A DNA stretch of 32,260 nt from Alphaproteobacteria bacterium (GTDB lineage: Bacteria > Pseudomonadota > Alphaproteobacteria > Bin95), in the NCBI GenBank assembly GCA_029978325.1, contig JAPOJR010000019.1, positions 1-32,260 on the forward strand. The letters are read 5' to 3'. Shown here piece after piece: positions 8,254-15,250 of this stretch. Positions within the stretch are counted from its first letter, which is position 1; the number at the start of each line of letters is the position of its first letter. The translations under genes were made by a program, and so were the position numbers. The notes under the pieces are model-generated. The model ran no database searches. It was not told the DNA's origin and saw only the letters and a program-made list of their open reading frames with translations.

Positions 8254-9135
8254 TTATGCCGCCGCGACCGCTGCACCGCTTTTCACAGCGTCCAATGCTT
8301 CTTCGATCTCCAGGAAGCTGGGCTGCACATGACCCGGCACGCCCTTGCGTCCCACCTCGATGCAGATATTTGGTTGGTGCCGGTTCAGAAAGGCGACAAA
8401 CACGTCGCGGATCAGGCCGTAAAAGCGCGCCTCTTCCTCATGGATCGCCTTGATGCGCGACGCCAGCGGCCCGACGACGCCGTAGGACAGGAATACACCC
8501 AGAAAGGTTCCGACAAGCGCGCCGCCGATCATCTTGCCCAGGATTTCCGGCGGCTGGTCGATGGAGCCCATGGTTTTGATCACGCCCATCACCGCGGCGA
8601 CAATGCCGAGCGCCGGCAGGCCATCCGCCATGGTCTGCAGCGCGCCCGGGGTCGCCAGCACCTCCTCATGATGCTTCTCCAGGTCGCGCTCCATCACGTC
8701 GTCGACCTGATGCGGGTTGTCGAAGCTCATGCCGACAGCGCGCAGGTAGTCGCAGATCATGTCGATCGCGTGATGGTCTTGCAGGATTTTCGGATATTTT
8801 CCGAAAATATCGGACTCGTGCGGCGCTTCCACATGCGCCTCAATCGCCATCGGGTTGGCGCGCGCCAGCCGGACCAATTCGAACAACAGGCAGAGCAGAG
8901 CCTTGTAGTCATCCTTTTTCCATTTCGGCCCCTTCAACGCTTTGCCAAGGTCGCCGCCGGTTTTTTTGAGGATAGGCCCGCCGTTCGCAATCATGTAGGC
9001 GCCGATTGCGGCGCCGCCGATGATCAGAAACTCGAAGGGCAAGGCTTTCATAATAATGCCCAGTTTGCCGCCGGCCGCTACATAGCCGCCGAATACGCAT
9101 CCCAGCACTACCACTACGCCGATGATCGGCAGCAT
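8254..9135 (-). CDS. motA: Flagellar motor stator protein MotA
   Basis: MotA is the inner-membrane stator subunit that couples ion flow to rotation of the FliG ring. The 293-residue product matches the family length. Four membrane segments are visible: about 2-22, 33-51, 170-192 and 202-222. The cytoplasmic loop has Arg92 and Glu99, which align with the FliG-facing Arg90 and Glu98 of E. coli. GLPALGIVAAVMGVI and LSYGVVGPLA carry the two conserved prolines of the channel region. The start at 9135 lies behind a 105-base spacer from motE, so it may have its own promoter. No motB is in the window. Confidence 0.96.
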   Translation of the reverse strand: MLPIIGVVVVLGCVFGGYVAAGGKLGIIMKALPFEFLIIGGAAIGAYMIANGGPILKKTGGDLGKALKGPKWKKDDYKALLCLLFELVRLARANPMAIEAHVEAPHESDIFGKYPKILQDHHAIDMICDYLRAVGMSFDNPHQVDDVMERDLEKHHEEVLATPGALQTMADGLPALGIVAAVMGVIKTMGSIDQPPEILGKMIGGALVGTFLGVFLSYGVVGPLASRIKAIHEEEARFYGLIRDVFVAFLNRHQPNICIEVGRKGVPGHVQPSFLEIEEALDAVKSGAAVAAA

Positions 9136-9231
9136 TGTCGGTTCCGTCTTAGTTAGCGTTGATATAGGCGCCGCACCGGCGACGATTGGTCAGGCCATAA
9201 CGATCTTCGGTCAAATTTCTTAATAACTGCC

Positions 9232-9243
9232 TGAGACGTCTCA
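9232..9243. other. Perfect 12-bp palindrome at motE stop / upstream of motA
   Basis: TGAGACGTCTCA is a perfect 12-base palindrome. Its right end supplies the TGA stop of motE (9241-9243, minus strand). It lies about 97 bases upstream of the motA start, a position that could suit an operator. No known regulator site was matched. Confidence 0.4.
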
Positions 9244-10050
9244 TTGTTTGCGTACCGCACTGGACCGGCCCGCCAGCAACAGGCTGATGGCATAGGCCTT
9301 TTGCGGGTCCATGTTCGCCATGATTTGGGCGGAACTGGTCTGGCGCATGCGGCGGACGAACCCTGCCCCTACTTCCGGCGGCATTTGGTCGAATATTTGG
9401 GCGGCTTGCTTGGGCTTCATCTTTTCGTAAATCGAGACCAGCTGCATTGCTTCCTGCTCCGCCGCGGCATCCGCCTGTCCAAAGGCCGTAGCCAATGCAT
9501 TTTGCTGCTGCAGCAGTTCCGCTACCTGCGCGGCGACACGCTTTTCGGTTACTTCCAGTTCGCGGCTCCGGCTGTCGATCTGCAGTGACATGGCGGCCAA
9601 TTCCTGCTCGCGCTCCAAGGCTGCCACCAGGAAGGCCCCGGTGAGACAGCGATCGGAGGGATTTGGCGTCGCCTTGCCGTCCGAGCTGGGGCGCATTTGG
9701 CTTGGATCAGCGGTATCGGCGTGACCTGCGCTGCCGCGCCCGGCATCGCCTGCACCGAGGTCTGGCGGCGGGGTCATTGCGGGAGCCGGGCGGTTTTCGG
9801 ATGTTGCCGGGTTCGTTTGTCCGATGTCTGATGGGTGGCCGCCGTCATGCGCGCCGGCGCCTGTAGCTGCGTTCGCCGGCGGCGCCAGTAGCGAGGCAAG
9901 GTCGCGCCGGACCTCATTGGCGCGCAGGATGCCGGTCGCCAGGAAGATGCACGCGAGCAAGAAAAGCGCGCTCGATTTTTTGGTCGCTGCCGCTGTGGCG
10001 ATGCTCGGGCCGGACGGCGGTGCGGACTTGGAGACGCCGGATTTTGCCAT
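9241..10050 (-). CDS. motE: MotE-like flagellar motor accessory protein
   Basis: The product has 269 residues: a cytoplasmic N-terminus, one membrane segment at about 28-43, a Pro/Ala/Gly-rich linker to about 135, a coiled coil at about 145-195 and a C-terminal helical domain. That domain has the MgtE-N/FliG-M-like signature VSIYEKMKPKQAAQIFDQMP followed by ANMDPQKAYAISLLLAGR. In rhizobia MotE is a periplasmic chaperone that stabilises MotC. The gene starts two bases after the DUF6468-like stop and forms an operon with it and with fliL. Confidence 0.85.
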   Translation of the reverse strand: MAKSGVSKSAPPSGPSIATAAATKKSSALFLLACIFLATGILRANEVRRDLASLLAPPANAATGAGAHDGGHPSDIGQTNPATSENRPAPAMTPPPDLGAGDAGRGSAGHADTADPSQMRPSSDGKATPNPSDRCLTGAFLVAALEREQELAAMSLQIDSRSRELEVTEKRVAAQVAELLQQQNALATAFGQADAAAEQEAMQLVSIYEKMKPKQAAQIFDQMPPEVGAGFVRRMRQTSSAQIMANMDPQKAYAISLLLAGRSSAVRKQ

Positions 10051-10052
10051 GG

Positions 10053-10763
10053 TCAGACCTCCATCGCGCGGGAGCCGTTGCGCGTTTGGCGCGATGCCCG
10101 GGGCCGCACGTCAGGCAATGGGTCGTCGTCTGGATCGTTCAGGTCCACGGCGATGGAGTCGAGCAACATCATGGTGATGTCATTCTCGTCCATCGGGGCC
10201 GGCGGTGGGCTCGCGGTTGGCCTTGCCTCCGCTTTTCTACGGCGGCGGGGGGCGGGTTTGGCGTCTGCCGTTGGGGCCGGGTCTTTGTTCCAGGCCTCGC
10301 TATCCCGCCATTCAGTGCGCCGCGCTGCATCCCAATCGTCTTCAAGAGCGATCGGGTCTGGCGGCTGCATCGCAGCGCGCGCGCGGGTGCGACGCCTGTC
10401 GGCGGCGTCTGCGAGGTCTTCCAACGATCCGACCATTTGCCGGGCGTCGGCGAGGCCGCGCGCGAGGTCGGCGGAAAGATGGCTGCCGTCCTCCAGGAGC
10501 TCCGCGGTTTTTTCGGACAAGGCCTGAGCCTCGGCCAGCTGGCGGCGCAGCGTATCCGACTCGGTTCGTGCCGCCATGCGTGTCCGTTCCAGGCTGGCGT
10601 TGAGCCGCTCCACCGCCAGGACCATGTCGGCGATGCCCTTGCCTACGCCCTGGTCGGCGCTGGCCAGCCGGCGAACCCGGCGCGACAGCAACACGCAATA
10701 GAAGCAAGCCGCCAGACTTGCCGACAGCAGGCCGCCGTCGAGGAGGATGTTCAGAGCGTTCAT
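10053..10763 (-). CDS. DUF6468-like membrane-anchored protein in flagellar operon
   Basis: From the ATG at 10763 the product has 236 residues. The frame opens at 10805, but the extra 14 residues are Arg-rich with no family look, while 10763 has AAGG at a fair distance. One membrane segment lies at about 5-26 (LLSASLAACFYCVLL), then a helical coiled-coil region at about 40-125 (AVERLNASLERTR), then a charged low-complexity tail with RRRRKAEARP. This layout and its place between fliL and motE resemble the DUF6468 family of alphaproteobacteria, whose function is unknown. The C-terminal LLDSIAVDLNDPDDDPLPDVRPR motif looks conserved rather than random. A role in stator or motor assembly is inferred from context only. 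Confidence 0.75.
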   Translation of the reverse strand: MNALNILLDGGLLSASLAACFYCVLLSRRVRRLASADQGVGKGIADMVLAVERLNASLERTRMAARTESDTLRRQLAEAQALSEKTAELLEDGSHLSADLARGLADARQMVGSLEDLADAADRRRTRARAAMQPPDPIALEDDWDAARRTEWRDSEAWNKDPAPTADAKPAPRRRRKAEARPTASPPPAPMDENDITMMLLDSIAVDLNDPDDDPLPDVRPRASRQTRNGSRAMEV

Positions 10764-10824
10764 CTCGTTGCCTTTTTCTCGAATGGGCGATCGCCGCCGC
10801 CGCAAATCCTGACCGCCGCGGTTC

Positions 10825-11322
10825 TTAGCGCAGCAGGAACTCGCCGATCAGCACGGCGCTCACGGCTTTTTCGCCGGTAACCAACCGGACGCGGCGCAGC
10901 ATCTCTGCCCGTAGTCTCTCCATTGCCAGGATCGAAGCGACGTCCCGTTCGTCGACGGCGCGCAGGAAAATGTTGAGTGTGTCGACAATTCGCGGTTCGC
11001 TATGGCGCACGGCGTCAGCGTGCTCTGCATCGGTTTCGAGCTGCAGCTTGGCCCGCAGATACTGCGCCGAAGAGCCTTTGCCCAACGGGATAGTAAGGTC
11101 CGGCAACGGCAGGTAGGTAGGGGCCACGTGCGCCGTCATCGTCATGTCATGATGCGGATCGTGCTTCGCGTCGGGCTCGGCGTGGCCGATCGGCAGGGGC
11201 ACCAGCCCCAGGATACCGGCGGCAAAGCCGCCGCCGCCGGCCAGCGCGACGACCGCCAGCAGGACGATTAATCCCTTGGCTCCCGATTTTTTCGGCGGTT
11301 CTTCGGCAATGACTTCTGTCAC
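10825..11322 (-). CDS. fliL: Flagellar basal-body-associated protein FliL
   Basis: This is the typical alphaproteobacterial FliL, 165 residues. A short cytoplasmic N-terminus is followed by a membrane segment at about 17-40 and a His/Asp-rich stretch at about 47-67. The periplasmic domain has YLPLPDLTIPLG, SEPRIVDTLNIFLRAVD and the C-terminal SAVLIGEFLLR. FliL sits next to the stator. The start is GTG at 11322 with AGGTG just upstream. It is the first gene of the minus arm and diverges from fliF. A second FliL-like gene lies at 2146-2616. Confidence 0.92.
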   Translation of the reverse strand: MTEVIAEEPPKKSGAKGLIVLLAVVALAGGGGFAAGILGLVPLPIGHAEPDAKHDPHHDMTMTAHVAPTYLPLPDLTIPLGKGSSAQYLRAKLQLETDAEHADAVRHSEPRIVDTLNIFLRAVDERDVASILAMERLRAEMLRRVRLVTGEKAVSAVLIGEFLLR

Positions 11323-11378
11323 GGATCACCTATCGGCTTTTCATGCGATGGATGGATCATGCCCGACGCACCTAAACG

Positions 11379-11394
11379 GGTTATTAATCTAACC
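11379..11394. promoter_or_regulatory. AT-rich inverted repeat in the fliL/fliF divergent promoter region
   Basis: GGTTA (11379-11383) and TAACC (11390-11394) flank TTAATC, giving a 16-base inverted repeat in the spacer that must hold the promoters of both flagellar arms. It contains TTA/TAA half-sites of the kind bound by CtrA-type regulators in alphaproteobacteria, but it does not match the full TTAA-N7-TTAA form. The assignment as an operator is inference. Confidence 0.35.
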
Positions 11395-11485
11395 GGGGCA
11401 TTGTCGAACCAACCACTGTTCAGACCACATCGATGGCGCGGCAAAAGCCGTGTCAGGTCGCAGCCAGAAGGCGGTTCGAGCGGGC

Positions 11486-13120
11486 ATGGAACGGCTCATC
11501 GGAAATTTGCAGAAGCTCGGCATCGGACGATTGCTTGCCCTGGGGATTGGGGTGGCGACGACCGTTGCGGTGGTCGGCTATCTGGCCATCTCGACCACGC
11601 GTCCGGACTTTGTGCCCCTGTATTCCGGGCTGGATGCCAAATCCGCCGGTGAGGTGTCGGTGCGGCTCGACAGCCTCGGCATCCCGTACGAGGTTGCCGG
11701 CAACGCCCTGATGGTGCCGTCCGGAGCGCGGGACCGCGCCCGCATGTCGCTTGCGGCAGAGGGGCTGCCGCGCCAGGGCCAGGCCGGGTATGAGCTGCTG
11801 GACGGTTTGGATGGCTTCGGCGTCACGGCAGATATGTTCGACGCCACGTATTGGCGCGCGAAAGAGGGCGAACTGGCGCGCACGATCAGTGCATTGGACA
11901 ATGTCCAGAGCGCACGTGTGCACATCGCCCGGCCGAGCCATACGGCCTTCTCGCGCGAGCGGGTCGCGCCGTCGGCGTCGGTCGTGGTGACGACTAGGGG
12001 CGGCGGGCACTTGAGCCGCCGCCAGGCGTTCGCCGTCCGCCATATCGTAGCGCTGGCGGTGAAGTCGCTCGATCCCGGCCGCGTCACCGTCATCGACAGC
12101 TTTAACGGCATGATCCTGGGGCCGGACGAGGGCGACGACGGCTTGCACGGCGACGATGCCCGGATTGCCCGTGAGGCCCGCATCCGCAGTGAGTTGGAAG
12201 CGCTTTTGGCCGCGCATGTCGGCGCCGGGCGGGTGCGGGTCAGCGTTGCGGTCGAGACCGACAACGAGACGGAATCCGTCACCGAACGGGTGTTCGATCC
12301 GGAAGGCCGCGTTGCGATCCACACCGACACCACCGAGACGACCGAGAATTCAGTCGAGCCGGCTGGCGGCGGCGCTAACGGTGCTGTCGGCGTCGGCGGC
12401 AATCTGCCGGAAGGCCAGGGCGGCGGCGGGGCAGGCGCGGCGGGCTCCAGCCAGAGGGCGAATACCAGCGAACGCATCAACTACGAAGTATCGGAAGTCC
12501 GGCGCGAGCGTCGGAAGCTAGCCGGTGCAATCAAGCGTATTTCGGTGGCCGTGCTTGTCGATGGCAAATTGGTCACCAACGCCGATGGCTCAAGCGCATA
12601 CCAGGCGCGGCCGTCCGAAGAATTGGCGACGATCGGCAAGCTGGTGCGATCCGCGATTGCCTTCAATGCCGAGCGGGGCGACGTGGTGACCGTCGAAAAT
12701 CTGCCCTTTGCCGTATCCGAGCGCGAGGACGCAACGGCACCGGACATCGGTTTCCTGGGCGCGTTGGCGGACAATCTGGTCGACTTGGCGGAAATCCTGG
12801 GCCTGGTGCTGATTATTGCCCTGTTGATGTGGTTCGTGGTGCGCCCCTTGACCAGCGGCCGTGCATTCGAATCGGCGACCCCTGCGCCGCTGCCGGTTGG
12901 CCATGACGCAACCGATGCTGGCGACGTCGGAGGGATCGAAGATGCCAGCTTCGACGAAGTGCAGGCCGATGACACCGAAGCGCAAAAATTGATCGAGGCG
13001 CTGCCGACCGGCAATCCACAGCTGTTGCGCCTGCATGCCATCGTTGATGACAAGCCGGAGGAAACTTTCGCGCTGTTACGCAAGTGGCTGCACGAAACCG
13101 ATGAGGAGGAAGCGGCATGA
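11486..13120 (+). CDS. fliF: Flagellar MS-ring protein FliF
   Basis: FliF forms the MS ring in the inner membrane and is the base for rotor and export gate. From ATG 11486 it has 544 residues, starting MERLIGNLQKLG as in other alpha FliF proteins. A GTG at 11450 would add 12 residues without a family look. The first membrane segment is at about 18-36, the second at about 430-450 (LGLVLIIALLMWFVV). Between them lie the YscJ-type ring domain (LYSGLDAKSAGEV, RAR-containing ARVHIARPSH) and a Gly-rich loop. The C-terminal tail has the FliG-binding helix pattern (EETFALLRKWL). The stop overlaps the fliH start by four bases (ATGA). Confidence 0.95.
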   Translation: MERLIGNLQKLGIGRLLALGIGVATTVAVVGYLAISTTRPDFVPLYSGLDAKSAGEVSVRLDSLGIPYEVAGNALMVPSGARDRARMSLAAEGLPRQGQAGYELLDGLDGFGVTADMFDATYWRAKEGELARTISALDNVQSARVHIARPSHTAFSRERVAPSASVVVTTRGGGHLSRRQAFAVRHIVALAVKSLDPGRVTVIDSFNGMILGPDEGDDGLHGDDARIAREARIRSELEALLAAHVGAGRVRVSVAVETDNETESVTERVFDPEGRVAIHTDTTETTENSVEPAGGGANGAVGVGGNLPEGQGGGGAGAAGSSQRANTSERINYEVSEVRRERRKLAGAIKRISVAVLVDGKLVTNADGSSAYQARPSEELATIGKLVRSAIAFNAERGDVVTVENLPFAVSEREDATAPDIGFLGALADNLVDLAEILGLVLIIALLMWFVVRPLTSGRAFESATPAPLPVGHDATDAGDVGGIEDASFDEVQADDTEAQKLIEALPTGNPQLLRLHAIVDDKPEETFALLRKWLHETDEEEAA

Positions 13121-13779
13121 CCGGCGTGTCGCTCCGGTATCAGGATTTTGAGGTGGATGCCCGCGCCCGTCTGACGGAGACGGCGACCTACAGTCAGGCG
13201 GAAGTCGAGGCAATCCGGCGGGCTGCATTTGCCGCCGGAGAAAAAGCTGGCGCCCAATCGGCTTTGGAGACGGTCGCGGCAGCGCGGGCGGACCATGCCG
13301 CGGCGCTGGCCGATGCGCTTCAGCAGATAGAGGCGATGCAGCGGCGCTTGGACCGTCATTTGCAGGACAGCCTGAACCAGCTGGAAGCAGTTTTGCGCTC
13401 GGCTCTTGCTATAAGCCTGCCGTCCACTACTGGCGCGTTGCAACGATTGCCGGACGCGCTGCAACATTTGGCGGAGGTTTCGCCGCCGCTTGCGATCGAA
13501 GCGTTGGCATCGCTGGAGACCGAACAGGCATTGCGGTCGGTTAGTCGGCCGCTGCCGGAACGCCTGCGCTTTGTCTCTGACCCCGGCTTGCCATTTGGCA
13601 GCGTTCGCCTGCGCTGGCGGGGCGGTGGCGCAGTATTCTCGGCGGATGCAGCGCACGAAGCCATGCAGTCGCTGGTGCTGTCTGCCCTCAGCGTTGCCGA
13701 GTCCGACAACGGTATAGGCCAACGGTTGATCCAAGAGCCAGTGTCACAACCGCAAAAAGGAGCCAGCCATGACCAGTGA
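13117..13779 (+). CDS. fliH: Flagellar assembly protein FliH
   Basis: FliH is the stator-like partner of the export ATPase FliI and links it to the C ring through FliN. The product has 220 residues: a short N-terminal motif with YQDFEVDARARL, a long Ala/Glu-rich helix (about 25-100) with the spacing of FliH coiled coils, and a C-terminal alpha/beta domain with PERLRFVSDPGLPFGSVRLRW. It is coupled to fliF by a four-base overlap and to fliN by an 11-base overlap. The sequence is divergent, but order and architecture support the call. No fliI is in the window. Confidence 0.85.
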   Translation: MTGVSLRYQDFEVDARARLTETATYSQAEVEAIRRAAFAAGEKAGAQSALETVAAARADHAAALADALQQIEAMQRRLDRHLQDSLNQLEAVLRSALAISLPSTTGALQRLPDALQHLAEVSPPLAIEALASLETEQALRSVSRPLPERLRFVSDPGLPFGSVRLRWRGGGAVFSADAAHEAMQSLVLSALSVAESDNGIGQRLIQEPVSQPQKGASHDQ

Positions 13780-14191
13780 CACACCCGCCGCCGCGAACGA
13801 ACCCGCGAAAGCGTTGCAACCGCGCAGCGGCGAGGATGCGGAGGCGATAGCTGATGACGCCATCGACGCCGAATTCGAGGAAGACCAGTCACATTCCGCC
13901 GGGGAGCGGCTGGCCGCGGCTGCTGCGCAGGAGGGCAATTCGCGGCGTGCGATTTTTGCCGTCCCGGTAGAGGTCGTGGTCTGCGTCGGCAAGGCGTTGC
14001 CGCCCATCGGCGAACTGATCAACATGCGCCGCGACGCGATTATCGTCCTGGACCGCCGCATCGACGATCCAGTCGAAATCCGCATTGGCGACCGGGTAAT
14101 CGCCCGCGGCGAATTGCAGGAATTGGAGGATGGCTCGGGCCGTCTCGGCGTACGTATGACGGAAATCGTCGATGGCGTGGCCGGGCAGTAA
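13769..14191 (+). CDS. fliN: Flagellar motor switch protein FliN
   Basis: FliN is the lower C-ring subunit, involved in switching and export. The product has 140 residues. An acidic, Ala-rich N-terminus of about 60 residues precedes a SpoA domain with VPVEVVVCVGKALPPIGELINMRRDAIIVLDR, IRIGDRVIARGELQEL and RLGVRMTEIVD. This is the standard FliN/SpoA layout. The start overlaps the end of fliH by 11 bases and is preceded by AAGGAG, so translation is coupled. Confidence 0.95.
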   Translation: MTSDTPAAANEPAKALQPRSGEDAEAIADDAIDAEFEEDQSHSAGERLAAAAAQEGNSRRAIFAVPVEVVVCVGKALPPIGELINMRRDAIIVLDRRIDDPVEIRIGDRVIARGELQELEDGSGRLGVRMTEIVDGVAGQ

Positions 14192-14957
14192 GGCGATGCG
14201 TGCGATGCGGACGAGCGAATGCACGGGTGGAAGGGCGCTGTGTTGCGCGCTGACGCTGGCAGGCAGCCTGGTATTGCCAGGCGCTGCGGCGGCGCAGTCC
14301 ATCGCCATAGACCTGGGGCAGGGGGGGCAGTTGACGCCGCGGCTGATCCAGTTGTTTGTCATCGTCACGGTGCTGAGCCTGGCGCCCGGCATTCTGATGA
14401 TGGCGACGTGTTTCCCGTTCATGGTCACGGTGCTGTCGATTCTGCGCCAGGCGATCGGCGTGCAGCAGGCGCCGCCGAACATGATGATCGTCAGCCTGGC
14501 TTTGTTCCTGACCCTGTTCGTCATGGAGCCGGTGTTCGACAAGGCCTGGCGGGATGGCGTCATGCCCTACATGGACGAAACCATCACCGAGGAGCAGGCG
14601 CTCGACCGCACGATTGCGCCATTCCGCGAGTTTATGGAGGCTAGGGTGAAGGACAATCACGGCGGCCTGATGATGGAGTTGGCGAACGCCCGCATAGACC
14701 CTCAGGGTCACATGCCGCTGTCTGCGCTGTTGCCAGCCTTCATGATCACCGAAATCGAGCGTGCGTTTCAGTTTGGCTTCATCGTGTTTCTGCCCTTCTT
14801 GGTGATCGATATCGTCGTCGCCTCCGTTCTGATGGCTATGGGCATGATCATGGTGCCGCCGGTGATGATTGCGCTGCCGTTCAAGCTGGCCTTCTTTACG
14901 GTCAGCGATGGGTGGGAGCTGCTGTCCGCCGCCATGGTGCGGAGCTATGGCGGATGA
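14172..14957 (+). CDS. fliP: Flagellar export gate protein FliP
   Basis: FliP is a core channel subunit of the flagellar type III export gate. From ATG 14172 it has 261 residues. A signal-peptide-like segment ends at about residue 41 (GAAAA then QSIAID), followed by four membrane segments (about 57-80, 97-118, 185-210 and 212-235). The family signature LPAFMITEIERAFQFGFI leads into the last two. The start choice is uncertain: 14172 overlaps fliN by 20 bases and has GGAAA six bases upstream, while ATG 14196 and ATG 14205 are also possible. fliQ and fliR are not adjacent. Confidence 0.94.
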   Translation: MAWPGSKAMRAMRTSECTGGRALCCALTLAGSLVLPGAAAAQSIAIDLGQGGQLTPRLIQLFVIVTVLSLAPGILMMATCFPFMVTVLSILRQAIGVQQAPPNMMIVSLALFLTLFVMEPVFDKAWRDGVMPYMDETITEEQALDRTIAPFREFMEARVKDNHGGLMMELANARIDPQGHMPLSALLPAFMITEIERAFQFGFIVFLPFLVIDIVVASVLMAMGMIMVPPVMIALPFKLAFFTVSDGWELLSAAMVRSYGG

Positions 14958-15250
14958 CGCGCCGCCGGCCAGACCGCCAACGCGGTGCGGCGCCGCCGCC
15001 GGATCGGATTGCGGAGACTTTGCGCGGCTGGGTTCGCCAGGCGGCCGCCGACGGCCAGCGAATCGAGCCTGCCGACCCCGCCGGCCTGGCTGGGTTTCTG
15101 CGGCGATTGGGGCTCGGTCGACCGGAACTTGCGGCAACAGCGCCGGTGGTCACTTGGCTAATCGCCGAGCTCTTGCTGCTGGAGGCTGTGAACCCGGCGG
15201 CAGCCAGCGATCCGGTGAAGAACGAAAGACAGGATTTCAATGTCGAATAG
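14954..15250 (+). CDS. Small unknown protein between fliP and fliG
   Basis: A 98-codon frame starts at an ATGA overlap with the fliP stop and ends 11 bases into fliG, which is strong evidence of a real, coupled gene. The product is basic at the N-terminus (MTRRRPDRQRG), has an amphipathic region with RIAETLRGWVRQAA, and a Leu-rich C-terminal helix (VVTWLIAELLLLEAV). I do not recognise a family. The place in the operon suggests a role in export or C-ring assembly, but that is inference. Upstream in-frame ATG 14912 would lie inside fliP and is less likely. Confidence 0.65.
   Translation: MTRRRPDRQRGAAPPPDRIAETLRGWVRQAAADGQRIEPADPAGLAGFLRRLGLGRPELAATAPVVTWLIAELLLLEAVNPAAASDPVKNERQDFNVE

Noticed and set aside
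11359..11652. Plus-strand frame at the fliF 5' end (97 codons)
   Set aside because: It overlaps fliF in another frame, has no ribosome site that stands out and no known motif.
12481..13734. Long minus-strand open frame antisense to fliF and fliH (417 codons)
   Set aside because: It spans two overlapping recognised genes, and the composition is typical of an antisense shadow.
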